Shown here piece by piece: positions 22,443 through 34,680 of a DNA stretch of 58,030 bases. This DNA comes from Haplomitrium mnioides (lineage: Eukaryota > Marchantiophyta > Haplomitriopsida > Calobryales): positions 35,625 through 93,654 of the forward strand of contig JBNGIS010031625.1 of NCBI GenBank assembly GCA_049999725.1, in the 5' to 3' direction. The notes beneath the pieces were generated by a model. That model made no database searches. It had not been told where the DNA came from and was given only the letters and a program-made list of their open reading frames with translations. Numbering within the stretch: position 1 is the first letter of the stretch; every line of letters starts with the position of its first letter. The position numbers and the translations under genes were made by a program.

Positions 22443-22620
22443 CTCATCGGGTCTATATACAATAGTTGTCTCATACGAACTAAAAAGAAGCATGCATGGA
22501 TCTCCAATAATATTTTTTTCAATATGCTGTGCCCACATAGTTACAACACTCTAAGAAACTAGTCGTTCTATATACAATAGTTGTCTCACACATAAGAAAA
22601 AGAAGCATGCATAGATCTCC

Positions 22621-22630
22621 NNNNNNNNNN
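22621..22630. other. Assembly gap (10 N) inside array 1
   Basis: The 47 bases before the Ns are identical to the 47 bases after them (ACAATAGTTGTCTCACACAT...GATCTCC). This points to a join at a collapsed or duplicated repeat end rather than a real unit border. Confidence 0.9.
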
Positions 22631-25600
22631 ACAATAGTTGTCTCACACATAAGAAAAAGAAGCATGCATAGATCTCCAATAATGATTGTCTTCATTTCTT
22701 TGTGCCTACATCCTCACAACACTTTAAGAAACTCGTCAAGTCTACTTACAATGGTTGTCTCACACAAAAGAGAAAGAAGTATGCATGGATCTCCAAAAAT
22801 GTTTGTCTTCATATGTGTTTCTCGTCAAGTATATATAGTATACTTGTCTCACACAAAAGACAAAGAAGCATGCATAGATCTCCAAAAATGTTTCTATTCA
22901 TCTTTTTGTGCCTACATTGTCACAACACTCAAATAAACTCATCAAGTCTACATAAAATAGTTGTCTCATACAAACGAAAAAGAAGCATGCATGGATCTCC
23001 AATAGTATTGTCTCACATAAAAGAAAAAGAAGCATGCATGGATCTCCAATATAGTTTGTCTTCATGTGTTTGTGCCTTCATTGTCACAACACTCTAAGAA
23101 ACTCGTCAAGTCTATATGCAATAGCTGTTCCATACAAAAGAAAAAGAAGCATGCATAGATCTCCAATAATGTTTGTCTTCATCTCATTGTGTCTTCATTG
23201 TCACAATACTTTAAGAAAATTGTCACGTCTATATACAATAGTTGTCTCACACATAAGAAAAAGAAGCATGCATGGATCTCCAATAATGCTTATCTTCATC
23301 TCTTTGTGCCTACATCATCACAACACGCTACGAAACTCGCCAATACTAGATACAATAGTTACCTCATACAAAAGAAAAAGAAGCATACATGGATCTCCAA
23401 TAATGTTTGTCTTCATATGTTTTTGCCTACATCATCACAAAACTCTAAGAAACTAGTCAAGTCTATAAACAATAGTTGTCTCACACAAGAAAAAGCATGC
23501 ATGGATCTCCCATAATGTTTGTCTTCATCTCTTTGAGCCTACATCGTCACAATACTCTAAGAAATTCGTCAAGTCTATATACAATAGTTGTCTCATAGAA
23601 AAGGAAGAGAAGCATGCATAGATCTCCAATAATGTTTGTCTTTATATGTTTGTGCCTACATAGTGACAACACTCAAATAAACTCATCAACTCTCTATACA
23701 ATAGTTGTCTCATACAAATGAAAAAAAAGCATGCATGGACCTCCAATAATGTTTTTCTTCAACTGTTTGTGTGTGCATCATCAAAATACTATAAGAAACT
23801 AGTCAACTCTATATCCAATAGTTGTCTCACACAAAAGAAAAAGGAGCATGCAAGGATCTCCAATAATGTTTGTCTTCATCTCTTTGTGCCTACATCATCA
23901 CAACAATCTAAGAAACTTGTCAAGTCTATATACAATAGTTGTCTCACAGAGAAGAAAAAGAAGCATGCATGGATCTCCAATAATGCTTGTCTTGCCTACA
24001 TCATCACAACTTTTTAAGATACTGGTGAAGTCTACATACAATAGTTGTCTCACATAAAAGAAAAACAAGTATGTATGGATCTCCAAAAATGTTTGTGCCT
24101 ACATTGTCACAACACTCTAAGTAACTCGTCAAGTCTATATACAATACTTGTCTCAAACAAAAGAAAAAAAAACATGCATGGATCTCTAATAATGTTTCTA
24201 TTCATCTATTTGTGGCTACATCATCACAACACTCAAATAAACTCATCAAGTCTATATGAAATAGGTGTCTCATACAAACAAAAAAGAAGCATGCATGGAT
24301 CTCCAATAGTGTTTTTCTTCATCTGTATGTGCCTACATTGCCACAACACTCGAAGAAACTTGTCAAGTCTATATACGATTGTTGTCTCACACAAAAGAAA
24401 AAGAAGCATGTATGGAACTCCAATAATGTTTTCATATGTTTGTGCTCACATAGTGACAACACTCAAATAAACACATCAATTCTATGTACAATAATTGTCT
24501 CATACAAACCAAAAAGAAGCATTCATGGATCTCCAATAATGTTTGTCTTAAACTATTGGTGTCTACATCATCACAACATTGTAAGAAACTAGTCAACTCT
24601 ATATCCAAGAGTTGTCTCACACAAAAGAAGAAAAAGCATGCATTGATCTCCAATAATGTTTGTCTTCATCTCTTTGTGCCTACATCAACCCAACAATTTA
24701 AGAAACTCGTCATGTCTATATACAATAGTTGTTTCACACAGAAGAAAAAGAAGCATGCATGGATCTCCAATAATGATTGTCTTCATCTCTTTATGCCTAC
24801 ATCCTCACAACACTTTAAAAAACTCGTCAAGTCTACATACAATGGTTGTCTCACACAAAAGAAAAAGAAGCAAGCATGGATCTCCAAAAATGTTTGTCTT
24901 CATGTGTTTGTGCCTACATTGTCACAACACTCTAAGTAACTCGTCAAGTCTATATACAATACTTGTCTCACAAAAATAAAAAAGAAGCATGCATAGATCT
25001 CCAATAATGTTTCTATTCCTCTTTTTGTGCTAACATCATCACAACACTCAAATGCACTCATCAAAGTCTATATACAATAGTTGTCTCACACAAAAGGAAG
25101 AGAAGCATGCAAAGATCTCCAATAATGTTTGTCTTCATGTGTTTGTGCCTACATAGTGACAACACTCAAATAAACACATCAACTCTGTATACAATAGTTG
25201 TCTCACACAAACCAAAAAGAACCATGTATGGATCTCCAATAATGTTTGTCTTCAACTGTTTGTCCCTACATCCTCACAACATTCTAAGAAACTCGTCAAC
25301 TCTATATCCAATGGTTGTCTCACACAAAAGAAAAAAAAGCATCCATGCATCTCCAATAATGTTTGTCTTCATCTTTTTGCGCCTACATCGCCACAACACT
25401 CTAACAAACTAGTCAAGTCTATATACAATAGTTGTCTCACACAAAAGAAAAAGAAGCATGCATCAATCTCCAATAATAGTTGTCTCATACAAAGGAAAAA
25501 GAAGCATGCATGGGTCTCCAATAATGTTTGACTTCATATGTTTATGCCTACATCGTCTCAACACTCTAAAAAACCAGTCAAGTCTATATACAATAGTTGT

Positions 25601-28600
25601 CTCACACAAAAGAAAAAGAAGCATGCATTGATCTCCAATAATAATTGTCTTACACAAAGGAAAAAGAAGCATGCATAGATCTCCAATAATGTTTGTCTTC
25701 ATCAATTTGTGCCTACATCATCACAACACTCTAAGAAATTCATCAAGTCTATATACAATAGTTGTCACACACATAAGAAAAAGAAGCATGCATAGATCTC
25801 CAATAATGTTTGTCTTCATCTCTTTGTGCCTACATAGTCACAACACTCTAAGAAACTTGTCAAGTCTAAATACAATAGTTACCTCACACAAAAAAAAAGA
25901 AGCATGCATGTATCTCTAATAATGTTTGTCTTCATATGTTTTTGCCTACACAACACTCTAAGAAACTTGTCAAGTCTAAATACAATAGTTACCTCACACA
26001 AAAGAAAAAGAAGCATGTACGTATCTCCAACAATGTTTGTCTTCATATGTTTTTGCCTATACATCACAAAACTGTACGAAACTCGTCAAGTCTATATACA
26101 AATGTTGTCTCACAAAAAAAAAAGCATGGATTGGTCTCCCATAATGCTTGTCTTCATCTGTTTGTGCCTACATTGCCAGAACACTATAAGAAACTCAGAA
26201 CACTCTAAAAAACTCATCAAATCTATATACAATAGTTGTCTCACAAAAGGAAGACAAACATGCATAGATCTCCAATAATGTTTGTCTTCATATGTTTGTG
26301 CCTACATAGTGACAACACTCAAATAAATTCATCATATCTATATACAATAGTTGTCTCATACAAACCAAAAAAAAGCATGCATGAATCTCCAATAATGTTT
26401 GTCTTCATGTGTTTGTGCCTACATCATCATAACACTCTAAGAAACTTGTCAAGTTTATATCCAATAGTTGTCTCACACAAAAGAAAAGGAAGCATGCAAG
26501 GATATTCAATAATGTTTGTCTTCATCTCTTTGTGCCTACATCAACACAAAATTATAAGAAATTTGTCAAGTCTATATACAATAGTTGTCTCACAAAGAAG
26601 AAAAAGAAGCATGCATGGATCTCCAACAATGTTTGTCTTTATCTCTTTGCGCCTACATCATCACAACACTTTAAGAAACTAGTCAAATCTACATACAATG
26701 GTTGTCTCACACAAAAGAAAAAGAAGTATGCATGGATCTCCAAAAAATGTTTGTCTTCATCTCTTTGTACCTACATCATCACAACACTCTAAGAAACTTG
26801 TCAAGTTTATATGCAATAGTTGTCTCACACAAAAGAAAAAGAAACATGCATGGATCTCCAATATAGTTTGTCTTTATATGTGTGTGCCTACATTGTCACA
26901 ACACTCTAAGAAACTCGTCAAGTCTATATACAATAGTTGTCTCACACAAAAGAAAAAGAAGCATGCATAGATCTCCAATAACATTTGTCTTCATATGTTT
27001 GTGCGGAAGGCGTCACAACACTCTAAGAAACTGGTCAAGTCTATATACAATAGTTGTCTCACATAGAAGAAAAAGAAGCATGCATGGATCTACAATAATG
27101 TTTGTCTTCATCTCTTTGTGCCTACATCGTCACAACACTCTAAGAAACTCGCCAAGTCTATATACAACAGTTACCTCACACAAAAGAAAAAGAAGCATGC
27201 ATGAATTTCAAGTAATGTTTGTCTTGATATGTTTTTGCCTGCATCCTCAAGTAACTCCAAGAAACCCGCCAAGTCTATATACAATAGTTGTCTCACACAA
27301 AAGAAAAAGAAGCATGCATGGGTCTCCCATAATTTTGGTATTCATCTCTTTGTGCCTACATCATCACAACACTCTAAGAAACTCATAAAGTCTATATACA
27401 ATAATTGTCTCATACAAACAAAATAGAAGTATGCGTGGATCTCCAATAGTGTTTGTCTTCATGTATTTTTGCCTACATTGTCACAACACTCTAAGAAACT
27501 TGTCAACTCTATGTCCAATAGCTGTCTCACAAAAAAGAAAAAGAAGCACGCATAGATCTCCAATATTGTTTGTCTTCATCATTTTGTGCTAACATTGTCA
27601 CAACAATTTAAGATTCTTGTCAAGTCTATATATATAAGCTTTGTGAGAGAGAAGAAAAAGAAGCATGCATGGATCTCGAATAATATTTTTCTTCATCTCT
27701 TTGTGCCTATATCGTCACAACACTTTAATAAACTCGTCAAGTCACTATACAATAGTTGTCTCACACAAAAGAAAAAGAAGTGTTCATGGATCTCCAAAAA
27801 TGTTTGTCTTCATCTGTTTGTGGCTACATCGTCACAACACTCTAAGAACCTCGTCAAGTCTATATTCAATAAATGTCTCACACAAAAGAAAAAGAAGCAT
27901 GCATGGATCTCCAGTAATGTTTATCTTCATCTATTTGTGCCTACATTGTCACAACACTCGAATAAACTCAACAAGTCTATATACAACCATTGTCTCATAC
28001 AAACCAAAAAGAAGCATGCATGGATCTCTAATGATGTTTTTCTTCATCTCTTTGTGCGTACATTGTCACAACATTTCAAGAAACTTGTCAAGTCTATATA
28101 CAATAGTTGTCTAACACAAAGGAAAAAGAAGCATTCATGGATCTCCAATAATAGTTGCCTTACACAAAGTAAAAAGAAGCATGCATGGATTTCCAATAAT
28201 GTTTGTATTCATCTATTAGTGCCTACATCGTTACAGCACTCTAAGAAACTCGTCAACTCTATATACAATAGTTATCTCATACGAAAGAAAGAGAAGTATG
28301 CAGAGATCTAAAAAAATGTTTATCTTCATCTGTTTATGCCTACATCATGACAACACTCTAAGTAGCTCGTCAACTCTATATACAATAGTTGTCTCACACA
28401 AAAGAAAAGGAAGCATGAATGGATCTCCAATAATGTTTGTCTTCATCTATTTGTGCCTATTTTGTCACAACACTCGAATAAACTCAATATATATACAATA
28501 GTTGTCTCATACAAACCAAAAAGAAGCATGCATGGATCAAACAACATAAGAGCTTTAAGATTTATGACAAGTTGGATCCTCCCTCTCAATCTTGGTTTCT

Positions 28601-28659
28601 AGAACTTATCACACGATGCATTTGTCTTTGCTTGGGAATTCAACAAGATGATTGGTATT

Positions 28660-29430
28660 TCCCTATCCATATACCAATATCATATTAAACTCAAGCCCGA
28701 GGCTAGACCCACTAGAAGGCAGCTATATTGATTGAACCTGAAGTACACAGAATTGGTCCAAGTCGACCTTACCAAAATGTTAAACGTTGGAATCATATCA
28801 CATGCAGGCCTAACCGATTGGGCTTCTCCCATTGTCATTATTCCTAAACCAAATGGTTCAGTTTGTGTTTGTGGAGATTTTAAAGGACTCAATGTAACCA
28901 CTATAATGGAACATTTTTTGATTCCTTTTATCGACACTATTCTTGATAATGTGGCCGGACATCAATGCTACAGCTTTCTAGATGGATTCTCAAGGCATAA
29001 TCAGATAACCATCCACCCTGATTCCCACCCACTCACTACTATGACCACATCTTGGGGATGCTACTCATATAAAAAGTTGGTATTTGGCTTATGCAGTGCC
29101 CCAAGTGCCTTCCATTGAGTTATGATAATGGCATTTGCATCGGTCTTGCACGGCCCCAACAAGTGACTCAAGATTTATTTGGAAAACTTTACAATTTTTG
29201 ACACAGACGTGACTCATCGAAAGCACCTAGAGATTGCATTTCTTTACTGTCGCCAATTCAACATATCTCTGAATTCTAAAAAATGCAAATTCTTTGCACT
29301 AGCTAGAGCTCTCCTTGGCCACATTATTTCGGAAGTAGGTCTACACCTCAATCTTGCTAAAGCTAGTATTATTCTGGCCATTCCTGCCTTGCATTTAATC
29401 AAACAACTACAACACTTCTTGGAGTAAGTC
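28660..29430 (+). pseudogene. Gypsy reverse transcriptase remnant with lost catalytic motif
   Basis: Blocks in order are MLNVGIISHAGLTDWASPIV, IIPKPNGSVCVCGDFKGLN, QCYSFLDGFSRHNQI, KLVFGLCSAPSAFH, a stop, then IYLENFTIFDTD and LNSKKCKFFA, LLGHIISEVGLHL. The IYLENF block stands where VYLDDF normally carries the two catalytic Asp residues, so both are gone. Reverse transcription would be impossible even without the stops. Confidence 0.85.
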
Positions 29431-29559
29431 ATTGTATTATCATAGATACTTTAAGAATTATGCTCAAGTTGCTTCTCTTCTCTATTCATTAACTAGACAT
29501 GTAGTTCCTTTTGTCTGGATAGACAAATGTTAACAGACCTTTCAAGCTCTTAAGGACAT

Positions 29560-30960
29560 TCTTGCCTCTCTTCCATTTTTGTCCCCACTATTTGGACAAT
29601 TCCTTTCTTTGTTATGGTTGATACCTTGTTCATAGCAAGTGGAGCCATTCTTGCTTAGATGCGCAATGACAAAGAGTGTTCAATCTATTACACAAGTAAA
29701 CAACTCAGCCTTGCGGAACAAAGTTACTTTGTCACAGAGTGAGAAACATTAGACATAATTCATGTTATTCAAAAATTCTGACACTACCTCCTTGGTTATT
29801 CATTCGTATTCATTGTCAATCATGACTCCTTGAAATATATTGTCAACAAACTTGACCTCACTAGTTGCCTTGCACGATGGAGTTCACTCCTCCACGAATT
29901 CACGTTCATTATGCAAGTTTGACCATGGAATTGTTGCTTTGAAAGTTTTTTGTTATAGCTATTAGTGCCCAACTCTCTTTGTCAATGTACATAAAATCAC
30001 AAGAACTTGCGATGCATGTCAAAGAATCGGCCGCCCTTCAAAGGTATCTTAAATGCCTTTGGTTCCGATCCTCCTCTTTTCGGCCTTTGAAAAATGAGGT
30101 CTTGACTTTGTTGACCCAATCACTCCTCCTTCTTGGAGCCTCCAAAATTATTATATCCATGTGGCTACGGATTATGTCACTAAGTGGGCAGAAGAAGTCA
30201 TGCTTCCCGTCGACAAGGCTGTTTGAATCGCTTCCTTCCTCTACTTCACATTCTCACCCATTTTAGATGTCTATTGGAAATTGTTAGTAACAAGAGTGCT
30301 CACTTTCTCAATGAAGTGATTTTTTCCTTCATGGATCATTATTCTATTTTGACATTGCACATCTGCTTCTTACCATTCTCAAGCAAATGGCCAAGCCAAA
30401 TCCATGTACAAAATCTTAAAAGTAATTCTTATGAAAACGATATCGGCACATCACTAAGGCTAGGATAAATACTTGAATGTGGCCTTATCAGCCCATCAAT
30501 CCATCACCAAATCAGCCACTTGATACACTCCATTTCATTTAGTGCATGGTCAGGAAGCTTCCCATAGAAATCTAGATCCCCTCCATGTGTATCACAATTG
30601 CCCACCGCTTGAGTCCGATTGAATCTCTGAAATGCCAGTTGGCCAATCTAGAACAACTAACTGAGGCCAAAGTCACTGCCAATGCTTTGAGGTTTGCACA
30701 CTAGCTCCAAGTAAAAGACCGCCATGACATACACATCAAAGATAGATCCTTTTAGTACGTGCAAAATTTAGTCCTTGTTTTTGACATGCGATTCATTCAT
30801 TTTTCTCCTAAGTTCACAACTCAATAGTCTGGTCTTTATAGGGTTTTTGTGGTCCATCCTCATGACTATCTAAGCTTTGAAACACTTGATGGAAATGCCT
30901 TCACAACGCTAGTGAATACCAATTACGTTAAACTTTATTATGAATGATCTTCATTTTGAT
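29560..30960 (+). pseudogene. Gypsy RNase H and integrase remnant
   Basis: RNase H pieces: YYTSKQLSLAEQSYFVTE, VNHDSLKYIVNKLDLTS and CLARWSSLLHEFTF. Integrase pieces: TCDACQRIGRPSK (zinc-binding CX2C, about 30,010), [13 protein letters not shown] and [17 protein letters not shown] (core, first Asp kept), then SYHSQANGQAKSMYKILK, where the catalytic Glu of the usual NGQAE is changed to Lys. Frames shift at least three times. Confidence 0.75.
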
Positions 30961-31135
30961 TTATCATTGTTATCATGTTTTTATTTTTTTCTCTGTTGTT
31001 TTTGTTTATTTTTGGTTTCAGATATTTTTTTTCCCTAATTCGAAACTCTATCTTCCGTCTCTTTTACCTTTTCGTTCCCATTTCTAAAGCTAAACTTTTG
31101 CACAACATCGATGTTCAAGCTTAAACCGGAGGACA

Positions 31136-32776
31136 TGTTATGATAGAAGACTAAGAACAAAATTAGTGTGCAATAGAAGAAAAATAGAAGACATGAAAAT
31201 GAAGCTAATTAGATCTACATCGAAGTATCTTCAATGGAATTAGCTCTACATCAAAGCATCTTCAATCAAACTAGATCTACCTCGATGTGCCATCAACTCT
31301 TCAACATCTTTGGCAAACAGAAAATAGGATTGATTTTGTAATTATTAGATTTTGTTATACTAAAAATTATGCTTTAATATAGATTTAAATGAATTTTTAG
31401 CTGGCAAGTATGGGCAAGCGTGAACCAACTCCGATCAAGAGACCAGCCAACCATCAAGAGTTTCCAGAGAAGTGATTGATCAAAATATGGTGAGCAATTT
31501 CAAAAAAGTGTTGTGGGATGGTTTGACATCTTTTCTTTCTTGTGGGTCTATTAAGTAGTCATTTTATACATTTGTAATTAAGAAGTAAAGTTGAGAAAGC
31601 GCATATGGAGCACAAGAGGAAATGCGAGAATCATATTCATCAACATTCAAGAATCATCGAAGGAGAGGTATATGTCAACAGAAATGGGATGAAAATAGAC
31701 AATATCGGACAAGGAAGACGATGAGAAATTGATGAAGAAAATCCAAGGACATTCCAATAAATGGTGCACTAGGAAAGTTTTTTTTTTTTTTTAGAGAATT
31801 GAACATAGCTAGAGAGTGTCAACCAAAATCATGTTGTTAGTTTTCTTGTTCATCTTGGAGATGAAAAAAGGAGATGTGTAATTGCAATATAGAGAATAGA
31901 ACTTAAAAAAAAAAAAGTATCATGGAGTGTGTTGATACGGTTCAAAAAGAATGACACCACTCTAGTGGTTGGGAGAGGAAGAATCAAGACATGCCAAGGT
32001 CCTAGCGAAGATCCAATTTTTTTTTATGTTGGCTGTCCTTGTTTCTTCTCGTCTACAATTTTTGGAAACCATTCTTTCAGCATTGACCCTTACTCTTTAT
32101 GTGGTTCCAACTCGTCATTGGTTCCTTGCGTTGTAGACCTGTTGTCAACCGGGCTTGAAGGGGCTTAGTGCAAAAATTTCAAAAAACTAAGTAACAAGCC
32201 ATACAGGCTCTATGTTTTGGGTCAACAGGACTTCCAATGCACACAAACAGGGCTCAAGCCAAGCTTGGAGAGAAGGGGAGGATTGAGATCAGGACAAGGT
32301 TACTTCAGAGGTTTGATGGAGAACAAAAAGTAAAATAAAAAGTAATAAAACTAACCTATTTGTCGGGGGCCAAGCCAAGCCCACTAACTTTCTAACTATC
32401 TAACTTGGAGGACAGCTCGCCCTTGGGGGGGGGGGGGGGGTTTAGCCCTGACCTAGGTCCGTCCAGGGGCAGATAGGGGATATTCGGTGGCCTTACACCC
32501 CTCTAGGGGGCTGCCTCTCGAAAGAACAAAGGAGTGTGGGACTTATATAGTGCATAGGCCTTTTGGAGAAAAACTTATGGGATATCTCTCGAGCTGACAT
32601 TCGACGGGCAATCAGCTCAAAGGGGCGCGTGGAGGCCTGTGCGAAAGAAGAATCAGATGGGAGGGGACTTGTGCAAAGGATCGAATTGCGAGGGATATTA
32701 ATCGAATGCAAGCCAAGGATCAGATCGAATTGTGGGGATTTTGAAGCACAGACATCACAATTTTAAGAGGGGATTT
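31136..32776 (+). other. Probable 3' LTR of the gypsy remnant, then unassigned sequence
   Basis: TGTTATGATAGAAGAC follows the purine tract of the pol remnant and should be the LTR start. Its end cannot be fixed without the partner LTR. The stretch has repeated ATCTACATCGAAGTATCTTC-like phrases (31,210-31,290), an A-run at 31,903-31,915 and a run of 16 G at 32,425-32,440. No gene. Confidence 0.4.
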
Positions 32777-33105
32777 CTTCCGACAATTTGATCGCATGAG
32801 ATTGAGGGGAGGAATTGAAAGAAGGGGAGAATCAGATGTAACGCTTGTGGGTTGAAATGGCATTTGGAAACAACATCTTGCTGGCGTATCTGGTGGCTCC
32901 AACTGTGAAGAAGAGCCTCTGAAATTGAGGAATAGCCCTAGTATCACTACGAGAATCAAATAGAAGAGAGATGCGAATGAACATGATACGAAGGCCTCCC
33001 TGTTGGATGGAATTAATCGAAGGGAAGGCTGCGAATTGTGGTCCAAAGCTCTAGAAATGGGAATGTCATGAAGAATCACCTGTAAAAATCCTTGCAAAGA
33101 AACGC

Positions 33106-33129
33106 GGGGGGGGGGGGGGGGGGGGGGGG
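33106..33129 (+). repeat. Run of 24 G
   Basis: An uninterrupted poly(G) run that can form G-quadruplex DNA and is prone to sequencing-length error. A shorter run of 16 G lies at 32,425-32,440. Confidence 0.95.
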
Positions 33130-34309
33130 ATGATGGGCCCTGCGAGGAAAAATCAGCTATGAGACAGTCTTGCGAAATCTGAAGTCACCTGTGGTGAGCA
33201 AGTGATCTACGAGAAGTCTTGCAGAAGAAGAATTGGCCGAAGGCTCCTACAAAGAATTTAATTTGAAAATCTATGCGAGGAAGGATGATCTGCAAGAATC
33301 GAGGTCCAACATCCGTGGTGTCTGATCCAAAGAACGGATCGGAAACCAGTCTTCCTAAGTGAGGAACCCACTTAAGGTGGTTCCGTTGAAGTTCCAAAGT
33401 GGAGAAACTCCACTTAATTAACCAGGCTCCAAAGTGAGAAGGCCGGAAAGGTGATTTGTCAAAGATTCAGACGAAAGGGAGTTAATTGGGAAAGTTCGAA
33501 TCGAGTATCTTCAGAAAGTTTGAAAGGGATCTGCAGAGCTCTTCGTTCTTACATCAAACTTTATACATCTTAGGGAAAAGAAGGAGCCTCTTAGGGTTCC
33601 TATATCAAAGGAAGTATCTGAAATGAAGACAAAACGGGGTTTTACCTAAAGAACAAAGCACCGAAACAGTGACCTATCGACGGTCTGGCTAGAAAGAGAA
33701 AAAGAGTGTCGAAACAAGGATATGTCAAAAATCCGTTGGGAGAAGAACAAGGGTGTCGAAATGGCAATCAATCAAAGGTTCGACCAGAGGAGGGACAGAA
33801 GGTGTCAAAACAGGGATAAATTGAAGGTCTGACCAGAAGAAGAGCGAGAGAGCCGAAAGGGCAATAAATCGACAAGGGGAGCTCACTTAAAGGGGTTCCA
33901 ATCTGCCATCCAGTGTGGAGATCCCCACTTAACAGGGCTCCAATTGGCCTCCCTAAGTGGAGAGGCCACTTAACAAGGTTTCGATGAGGGGAGAACAAGG
34001 GGGCCGAAACAAGAATATAGCGCAACTTTGGTATAAGAAGAAAGGATGATGAAATAGCGATTTATCAACGGACCAAGGAGAAGCAAGCAGTGCTGAAACG
34101 ACAATATATCATAGGTTTGACAAGGAGAAATGAGAACGGATCAGCCGAAAGGATGATAAATCACATATCCGACCATGGGAGAACCAAAGATGCCGAAGAG
34201 GCGATATAGCGCACATCCGACGGAGGAAGAAGCGGTGTCGAAAAGAGGATCTATCACCGATCCAACGGGGGCAAAAATGGAAGTCTTCATAGTTCTTGTA
34301 CAGAGGGTC

Positions 34310-34680
34310 AGGACCTTGCGGATGATGTGGCAGCTGGTAAAGTCAACGGGTCAACAGACGGTCAGCGCGACGGTCCGCCTACCCCTTTGCAGGGCGGCGT
34401 CGGACGGTGCCACAATGGAAATGTGGCACCTCCGCAGGACTCAAGAATCTGCGAGAATCTTACAAATTCCGCGAGCTTCTTGAGCTTTGTGGATTACGTG
34501 GCACCTCTACGAGACCTGGGAATCAATGGGAATCTTAGAGATTCCATGGGTATCTTGGCCTCTACGGATTACGTGGCACTCAACGGGACTCCGAGAATCA
34601 ACGGGAATCTTATAGATTCCGCAGGCATCGTGGGCTTTGCGGAAACATGGCGCTTCGAGGGAGTCCGTGAGATTCCTCGG
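34310..34680 (+). repeat. Short tandem motifs with ACGTGGC cores in the long LTR
   Basis: Units of about 65-80 bp carry GGATTACGTGGCAC and AATCTTA-AGATTCC blocks (for example 34,493-34,507 and 34,578-34,592). The ACGTGGC core is shared with multiple sites in the other long LTRs. Confidence 0.6.

Larger units (their letters stand above)
22357..28538 (+). repeat. 117-bp minisatellite array 1 (about 50 units)
   Basis: Units recur at 117 bp (for example starts at 23235, 23352 and 23469). Each contains GAAGCATGCATGGATCTCC, TAATGTTTGTCTTCATCTC, TTTGTGCCTACATC, TCACAACACTCTAAGAAACT and CAATAGTTGTCTCACAC. A variant with TGTGCCCACAT and AATAAACTCATC is found at the start of the array, next to the thaumatin gene; a related AAATAAACTCATC variant is scattered inside. 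Several units are shortened to about 60-70 bp or lack 5 bp. The array begins about 65 bp after the thaumatin stop codon and stops mid-unit (after GGATC) at 28,538, where gypsy pol sequence starts. Confidence 0.97.
28541..31135 (+). mobile_element. Ty3/gypsy pol remnant (RT, RNase H, integrase), 5' truncated by the satellite
   Basis: The sequence begins inside the start of RT right at the end of array 1; Gag and protease are absent. Order RT (28.66-29.43 kb), RNase H (29.56-29.93 kb), integrase (30.0-30.95 kb), then a purine-rich AAACCGGAGGACA and TGTTATGATAG at 31,136, which is a likely 3' LTR start. The C-terminal end reads like NTNYVKLYYE, a common end of non-chromodomain gypsy polyproteins. 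Several stops. Confidence 0.8.

Noticed and set aside
22321-28501. Many 60-241 residue frames in array 1
   Set aside because: They overlap in two plus-strand frames and repeat the same 39-residue unit. They are by-products of the satellite.
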